Shown in pieces: positions 58,802 through 64,000 of a stretch of DNA of 64,000 bases. The stretch lies in NCBI GenBank assembly GCA_015059405.1, contig SVAL01000006.1, positions 31,110-95,109 on the forward strand, read 5' to 3'. The DNA comes from Bacillota bacterium (GTDB lineage: Bacteria > Bacillota_I > Bacilli_A > RF39 > UBA660). Numbering within the stretch: position 1 is the stretch's first letter; every line of letters starts with the position of its first letter. The notes below the pieces were generated by a model, which ran no database searches, had not been told where the DNA came from, and saw only the letters and a program-made list of their open reading frames with translations. The position numbers and the translations under genes were made by a program.

Positions 58802-59251
58802 TCATCTTGTTTTTCTATACTCTTCTTCTGGTATTGAATAATAGTAATAGTCTTTATCATCTCTTATTAATTTAAATCCATTATATACAATACTTGTTAT
58901 AGCGGCTACATTTATTCTTTTTGTTTGTATTTCTACTTCTAAACTATTATCTAAAATAATTTCTTTTAAAATACCTAATGCCTCTGTACCATATCCTTTA
59001 CCACGATGTTTTTTTAAAACACCCATATCAATTTCATTTATATTTGTTCTTGGATTATTTACAATCATAACAAACCCAATACTTTTTCCATCTTTTTCAA
59101 TTAATGCTGAATAACAAGAGTTTGCAAGTCTACTTCTAACTATCCTTTCTTGAGCAAATGTATTTTTTAAATCTTCATCTTGATTAATTATATCAATTAC
59201 TTTTATTTCTTCGTTAAAGTCTAATTTTCTTAATCTTACATTTTTTTCCAT
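58802..59251 (-). CDS. GNAT-family acetyltransferase
   Basis: IGFVMIVNNPRTNINEIDMGVLKKHRGKGYGTEALGILKEIILDN. Confidence 0.83.
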   Translation of the reverse strand: MEKNVRLRKLDFNEEIKVIDIINQDEDLKNTFAQERIVRSRLANSCYSALIEKDGKSIGFVMIVNNPRTNINEIDMGVLKKHRGKGYGTEALGILKEIILDNSLEVEIQTKRINVAAITSIVYNGFKLIRDDKDYYYYSIPEEEYRKTR

Positions 59252-59292
59252 ATATTCTACTCCTAATTTAATTATATTATGTTTGAAACATT

Positions 59293-60279
59293 TTATTTGT
59301 TTTTTATTTTTACTTTATAAGTATTGTCATCTTCAGGTATTAACGCGATTATATCCTGTGATGATATACTTCCTTGATGTTCTATCTCACCCTCATTATG
59401 TTGTATAATAGTTTCTACCGTTAAATTCAAATTGTTTTTTCTATATAACATTTCAAAAACTGAACTAGGATTTTTCAAACTATTATTATCAATCATAAGA
59501 ATTACTTTTTCTAGTGAAGACTCTTTTTTTTCTTCTGAAAACCTTTTAATAAAATCTAAAATATAGAACAATTCCTCTTCAGTAATTTGAATGTCGTTTT
59601 TGGAAATAGCAGCAAGTATTTTACTAATCTTTTTTTCTTCATCATTTTCAAGTGGTTCATAATACCCAGTAAATGCACAAAAGATATCATCTAATAATAA
59701 ACCAGAAAATTCACCAGATTCACCATAAGTATCTAAAATATATCCTAAATCTGATGAAAGATAAATTGTATTAAATCTTTCTTTAGTAAATCCATATCCA
59801 CCTGGTACGTTAATTAGTGAAGGTAATGCAAAAATATGATTAGAATTATCTTTGTTTCTTTCTTTTATACACTTATATACAAGATCTAGGTCTAAACAAC
59901 TTTGATATACATCACATTTATATTTATCATTTAACGTAAGAAGACCAGCATTTAGTATTTGACTAATATTAGATTTTCTAGTTATATGAAATAAAAATCC
60001 ATCTCTTATAAAATTCTTATATAGTTCTTTTTGTATTTCCTCTTTGGTTAATCCTTTTACTTCTTCTAAATAACGATATGGTAGTTTTTCAGAATATCTA
60101 TGATTAATAAAATATTCAAAGTTATCAAAATCACGAGTTGATATTAGGAAATAAAGGGCTTTTTCTAAAAATAATCGTGCGTGTTTATATGAACGTTTAT
60201 TTATGTATATTAATTCTTCTTTAAAATTATCACTTTCAATTGATTCTTTTAATCTTTGGTAGAACTCTAATTTTTCCAT
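59293..60279 (-). CDS. Putative ADP-ribosyltransferase-fold protein
   Basis: GFLFHITRKSNISQILNAGLLTLNDKY ... NTIYLSSDLGYILDTYG resembles ART-fold H...Y/S patterns. Confidence 0.4.
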   Translation of the reverse strand: MEKLEFYQRLKESIESDNFKEELIYINKRSYKHARLFLEKALYFLISTRDFDNFEYFINHRYSEKLPYRYLEEVKGLTKEEIQKELYKNFIRDGFLFHITRKSNISQILNAGLLTLNDKYKCDVYQSCLDLDLVYKCIKERNKDNSNHIFALPSLINVPGGYGFTKERFNTIYLSSDLGYILDTYGESGEFSGLLLDDIFCAFTGYYEPLENDEEKKISKILAAISKNDIQITEEELFYILDFIKRFSEEKKESSLEKVILMIDNNSLKNPSSVFEMLYRKNNLNLTVETIIQHNEGEIEHQGSISSQDIIALIPEDDNTYKVKIKNK

Positions 60280-60356
60280 AATATCACCTCCAAGTATTTA
60301 TTATTATAATTAATAACTTTATTTAGTCAAATAAAAAAATGTAGATAAATCTACAT

Positions 60357-61325
60357 TTATACTTTAGGATGGTTTCTTTTTTCTAAAGTTACTTCTTTCA
60401 TAGTTTCTAAATTATTTCTAAATAGTGGCATAATCCATCCTTGTTCTTTTGGTGTTAGTACACTGGTTGCTACTTTTTCTGTTCTAGATAAAATACTTTC
60501 TTGATTATCAACTATAGGATTAATAATATCACTTACATATTCTGGATAGTTATCTAGTAAACAGATAATCATTTGTTTTCTATCAATTAAACATCCATTT
60601 AAATTGTAATAGTTTTCTGGGATACCAGGTATATGAATTGTTGAATTATCAAATAATGTTGAAAATCTTGTTTCTTGGGTTTTAGTATTACGAATAATTC
60701 CATAATTACTATTATTACGATCAGCCTGATTGATTAATAAATCAAAAACAATCATTTTAAAATAATCTTTTTTGATTTGTTCTTTTTCATTTTCATTAAT
60801 ATTTGTATAATCCAAAGATAAGGGAAACATGTTAATAGCTAGCATGATATCTTTTTCATCTTCTAAAACAGGTCTTACTTCTGGTTGTCCATTACTATGA
60901 TAGAAAGTTTGTCCTGTTCTTTTTCGCATTTCTATTACTTGATTATATAAAATTTCTATTTCTGGATTTTTATTTTTTACAATAGCATTTGTTACTTCAG
61001 AAAACATTACTAGGTTTTCATTTTCTTTAGCTACATTCTTACTAATAATACCAATAGCATTATCATCTGTATCATAAACCTTTAAAGTTTCTGCGATATC
61101 AAAATCTAAAATATGTTTACCAACTATTGATAGAAAAAATTCTAAATCATCTAGCATACCACTAGTATTTAAAGAACTATTTTTGTAAAAACCGGTTTCA
61201 CTCCCAAAATAAGATACTTTTTGTGTTTCATTTTTTCCTACGCCTACATTTCCAACTATTTCCATAGACGTAGTTTTATTTTCACATGTTTCTTCATTTA
61301 AATAATACTTTAATTTTACATCCAT
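60357..61325 (-). CDS. HipA/CtkA-like kinase-fold protein
   Basis: DYFKMIVFDLLINQADRNNSNYGII (DRxxxNxG loop) and RFSTLFDNS (metal-binding Asp). Confidence 0.55.
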   Translation of the reverse strand: MDVKLKYYLNEETCENKTTSMEIVGNVGVGKNETQKVSYFGSETGFYKNSSLNTSGMLDDLEFFLSIVGKHILDFDIAETLKVYDTDDNAIGIISKNVAKENENLVMFSEVTNAIVKNKNPEIEILYNQVIEMRKRTGQTFYHSNGQPEVRPVLEDEKDIMLAINMFPLSLDYTNINENEKEQIKKDYFKMIVFDLLINQADRNNSNYGIIRNTKTQETRFSTLFDNSTIHIPGIPENYYNLNGCLIDRKQMIICLLDNYPEYVSDIINPIVDNQESILSRTEKVATSVLTPKEQGWIMPLFRNNLETMKEVTLEKRNHPKV

Positions 61326-61338
61326 AATTATCACCTAT

Positions 61339-62328
61339 TTATTTTATATAGCATGGTGGTTGAAGAATCTTTACTAATCGTTTTTCTGCTTCTTCAATCG
61401 AGCAATCAGTTAATTTTGTTGCTCCCGAGAATTGATTTCCTCCACCTGATAGTTCTTGCATTACTGCACCTACATCTACTTTTTCTTTAGAGCGAGCGCT
61501 TATTGAAATAGTATCATTACCTATATTACCAATTGCAAAAGCAGCATCCACTTTATACTTTAATAAATAATCAGCTACTTTAGCTAGTTCTTCCTTGGTA
61601 TATTCTATTTCAGGATCTGCACATACTGTTGCAATACTATAAGTAGCAATTTTTGCTCTACTTACTAATTCTTGTACTCTTCTATCACTAACAAAGTCTT
61701 CTGTAAATAAATCTGTTACACGATTCATACTGGCTCCAAATTCTAATAGTCGTGCTACCATTCTCATTGTTTCAGAAGATGTATTTTTTGTTAGTTTATT
61801 TGTATCTAAATAAATTCCTGCAAGCAGATAGTTTGCTACTTCTGGAGTTGGTTTTATTTTATACATACATAGTAGTTTTGAAACTATTTCTGATGCACTA
61901 GATACATTTGGATCTATATATGTTTCACTTGCCTTAACAGTGGCATCATCCATATTATGGTGATCTATTATAATAATTTTTTCTGGATTAGTTAATTCAT
62001 CTTTTAAACTAACTAAATAACTTTTATTTACGTCCGTTAAAACAAATAAATCTTCTTCATTTCTTGATTGTAAATATTTTTCTCTATTAAGTATAGAAAA
62101 GTCTGCCTTTGCCGCTTCTATTACTAACTGAACTCCTGGATCTATTTGATGAAAAGGATCATCTACAACTATTGAAGATGGTTTCTTCATTCTTCGTGCT
62201 ATTAATGATAAACCAATAGCTGAACCTATAGCGTCAAAATCTATTCCAGTATGTGGAACAATTACTACATTATTTGCTTCTAGTATTTTTTGTTCCATAT
62301 TTACTCTTAAATTTTTTATTTCTTCCAT
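61339..62328 (-). CDS. DHH/DHHA1-family phosphoesterase
   Basis: VIVPHTGIDFDAIGSAIGLSLIARRM; IIIDHHNMDD; SGGGNQFSGATKL. Confidence 0.85.
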   Translation of the reverse strand: MEEIKNLRVNMEQKILEANNVVIVPHTGIDFDAIGSAIGLSLIARRMKKPSSIVVDDPFHQIDPGVQLVIEAAKADFSILNREKYLQSRNEEDLFVLTDVNKSYLVSLKDELTNPEKIIIIDHHNMDDATVKASETYIDPNVSSASEIVSKLLCMYKIKPTPEVANYLLAGIYLDTNKLTKNTSSETMRMVARLLEFGASMNRVTDLFTEDFVSDRRVQELVSRAKIATYSIATVCADPEIEYTKEELAKVADYLLKYKVDAAFAIGNIGNDTISISARSKEKVDVGAVMQELSGGGNQFSGATKLTDCSIEEAEKRLVKILQPPCYIK

Positions 62329-62345
62329 TTTATCTCCACCCTGAA

Positions 62346-63137
62346 TTAATTATTTAAGTTATTTAAATACTTTTTAATTATAGTTACTATTTCTTCATGA
62401 GTAATATAATTACTTATTATAGCACCATTTATGCTTTTGTCATAGCGTTGTTCATTACCAAATAAATCAGTAACTTTTCCGCCTGCTTCTTCAACTATGA
62501 TTTTTACTGCTGCTATATCACAGTTTTTATGTTCTGTCCCTGGAAATATTGAAAAGCAAAACTCTCCTGATGCAACACACATAGAAGCTCGAATTACACT
62601 TCCTAAATCTACTAGCCAAGTTTTTTGACCTAATTCTTTGATAGCATCATGTATATCATACTCGGCTGTTGGCCATACATCAAAGTTAGCAAAGTTTCTT
62701 TTTCCATCTAATATATTATTATTTACATGAATTAATTCATTGTTTTTGTATGCTCCTTCACCTTTAATAGCAGTGTATATGTTATTAGTAAAAGGATCCA
62801 AAACAACCCCAACTTCAGGTTTGCCATCTATTACCAGTGCAAGTGAAAACACTGCTGTTGGTATGTGCCTAGAATACATTGCTGTACCATCTACAGGATC
62901 ACATACCCATACATATTTGCTTTCTCCAAATTGTTCTTCTTCACCATCTACTGAATGATCTGGATACTTTTCTTTTACCTTTTCTATTAAATAACTATTA
63001 ATCTCTTTATCTGCTTTAGTTACGATTGTATTATCTTCTTTATATGTAGAACCATTATCTTCATAAAAATATTTAAGCATTATTTCTTTTGCTTTAAGAG
63101 CTATATCTTTAGCAAATTCTAAATATTCTTTATTCAT
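62346..63137 (-). CDS. Inositol monophosphatase-family protein
   Basis: VDGEEEQFGESKYVWVCDPVDGTAMYSRHIP; HKNCDIAAVKIIVEEAGGKVTDLFG. Start moved to 63137. Confidence 0.88.
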   Translation of the reverse strand: MNKEYLEFAKDIALKAKEIMLKYFYEDNGSTYKEDNTIVTKADKEINSYLIEKVKEKYPDHSVDGEEEQFGESKYVWVCDPVDGTAMYSRHIPTAVFSLALVIDGKPEVGVVLDPFTNNIYTAIKGEGAYKNNELIHVNNNILDGKRNFANFDVWPTAEYDIHDAIKELGQKTWLVDLGSVIRASMCVASGEFCFSIFPGTEHKNCDIAAVKIIVEEAGGKVTDLFGNEQRYDKSINGAIISNYITHEEIVTIIKKYLNNLNN

Positions 63138-63144
63138 ATATTCA

Positions 63145-63534
63145 CTACCCTTCATAGTTCCATAAACTTAATTTGCCGTTTATTTCTATTGGAGATATTT
63201 TTTCTATATTTTCTAATTTAAAACCATAACCATCCCAATTACTATCTTTGTTTATTACACCATAATATACTTTATCATCTTTTTTTTGTAGTTCTTCTTT
63301 TAGTGTATCATCTACATAAACACAGTCAGTAATTGTTGCTTTAGCTATAATGCATCCACTAGGGTATTCTAAATTTAAATATTTAAATCTTTCCATTGCT
63401 TTTTTATCAACACCCTTACCAGCATGAATTAATATTTCACCACGATATGAAGTCTTCCAAGTACGAAATTCATATTCTTTTAATCCTTCAGCAATAAGTG
63501 TTGCAAATGGTTGTTTGATTGTAATAACCTTCAT
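63145..63534 (-). CDS. ASCH-domain protein
   Basis: ITIKQPFATLIAEGLKEYEFRTWKTSYRGEILIHAGKG. Confidence 0.85.
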   Translation of the reverse strand: MKVITIKQPFATLIAEGLKEYEFRTWKTSYRGEILIHAGKGVDKKAMERFKYLNLEYPSGCIIAKATITDCVYVDDTLKEELQKKDDKVYYGVINKDSNWDGYGFKLENIEKISPIEINGKLSLWNYEG

Positions 63535-63669
63535 AATACCCTCTCCAATATATATAATATTATATCATATTTATTATTTTTGCAAAATTAAGACTGAGGT
63601 TCTACATTTTTTCCAAAAAGTGTTGACAATTCAAGTATGTATATGTTATATTTGTAAATGTCTACTGAT

Positions 63670-63743
63670 GCAGATGTAGTTTAATGGTAGAACCTCAGCC
63701 TTCCAAGCTGACTGCGTGGGTCCGATTCCCATCATCTGCTCCA
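63670..63743 (+). tRNA. tRNA-Gly (TCC), copy 2
   Basis: 74-nt sequence identical to 48755-48828. Confidence 0.96.
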
Positions 63744-63780
63744 TTGAAGAATCTGTTCGGAAAATCCGAACTTGATATAT

Positions 63781-63808
63781 AAATCTATTCGAAAGAATAG
63801 ATTTTTTT
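63781..63808 (+). terminator. Terminator downstream of tRNA-Gly copy 2
   Basis: AAATCTATTC-GAAA-GAATAGATTTTTTT. Confidence 0.7.
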
Positions 63809-63851
63809 GTGTTTATAAATCATCCATCCAAAAAGAAAGGATGGTGAAATA

Positions 63852-64000
63852 ATGAGACATTTTAATATCTAGTGCAGATAAACAAAAAATTGAAAGCTAT
63901 ATTGATAAAATCGATGAAGTTAATGAAGAATATCGTAATATAAAAGAATTATCTTCTTCTTTAAATAGTTTAAGTCAAACAATAAAAGAAGATAAAGAAA
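63852..64000 (+). pseudogene. Frameshifted/edge-truncated ORF
   Basis: ATG at 63852 with RBS reads MRHFNI*. A +1-shifted frame stays open to the window end (ISSADKQKIESYIDKIDEVNEEYRNIKELSSSLNSLSQTIKEDKE). Confidence 0.45.

Noticed and set aside
1-64000. Mycoplasma-type genetic code (TGA = Trp)
   Set aside because: All long ORFs are intact under the standard code with TGG Trp codons, and some genes end in TGA (e.g. the ATGA overlap at 34858-34861).
1-64000. CRISPR array, rRNA operon, insertion sequence
   Set aside because: No short regularly spaced direct repeats, no rRNA-like conserved stretches and no transposase motifs were seen.

Overview
AT-rich chromosomal window from a low-GC Firmicutes/Mollicutes-like bacterium. 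It uses the standard code: the long ORFs are intact with TGG as Trp. Four blocks are visible. (A) 1-1321 is the 3' portion of asnS on the minus strand. (B) About 1.4-38.7 kb is an almost entirely minus-strand surface-machine locus. It combines a conjugation-type T4SS (VirD4, VirB4, PrgI/VirB3-like, VirB6-like, two VirB2-like proteins, a cell-wall hydrolase) with a Tad/Flp pilus set (CpaB/SAF, CpaF/TadA, TadB, TadC, TadZ-like, TadE-like, a 57-aa Flp-like pilin missing from the ORF track). It also holds a ~2,295-aa type IV prepilin-like adhesin with 17 Ig-like repeats, and a duplicated three-gene module of Cys-rich secreted proteins. No relaxase or prepilin peptidase was recognised. (C) 38.7-48.7 kb is housekeeping: lipid kinase, polyprenyl synthetase, TrmL, TypA/BipA, a FAD/Rieske oxidoreductase, tRNA-Ala and tRNA-Gly. 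(D) 48.8-63.7 kb is flanked by two identical tRNA-Gly(TCC) genes. Its left part is accessory: a large serine recombinase, an oriT-like region with a RHH protein but no relaxase, a 1205-aa STAND NTPase resembling Avs-type defence proteins, and a nuclease-like protein. Its right part has an ART-like/HipA-like gene pair plus DHH, IMPase and ASCH genes. The strongest candidates for undescribed biology are the hybrid Tad/T4SS locus with its giant pilin-adhesin, and the STAND-NTPase cargo of a relaxase-less mobile element. All family calls come from motif recognition by eye; no searches were run.
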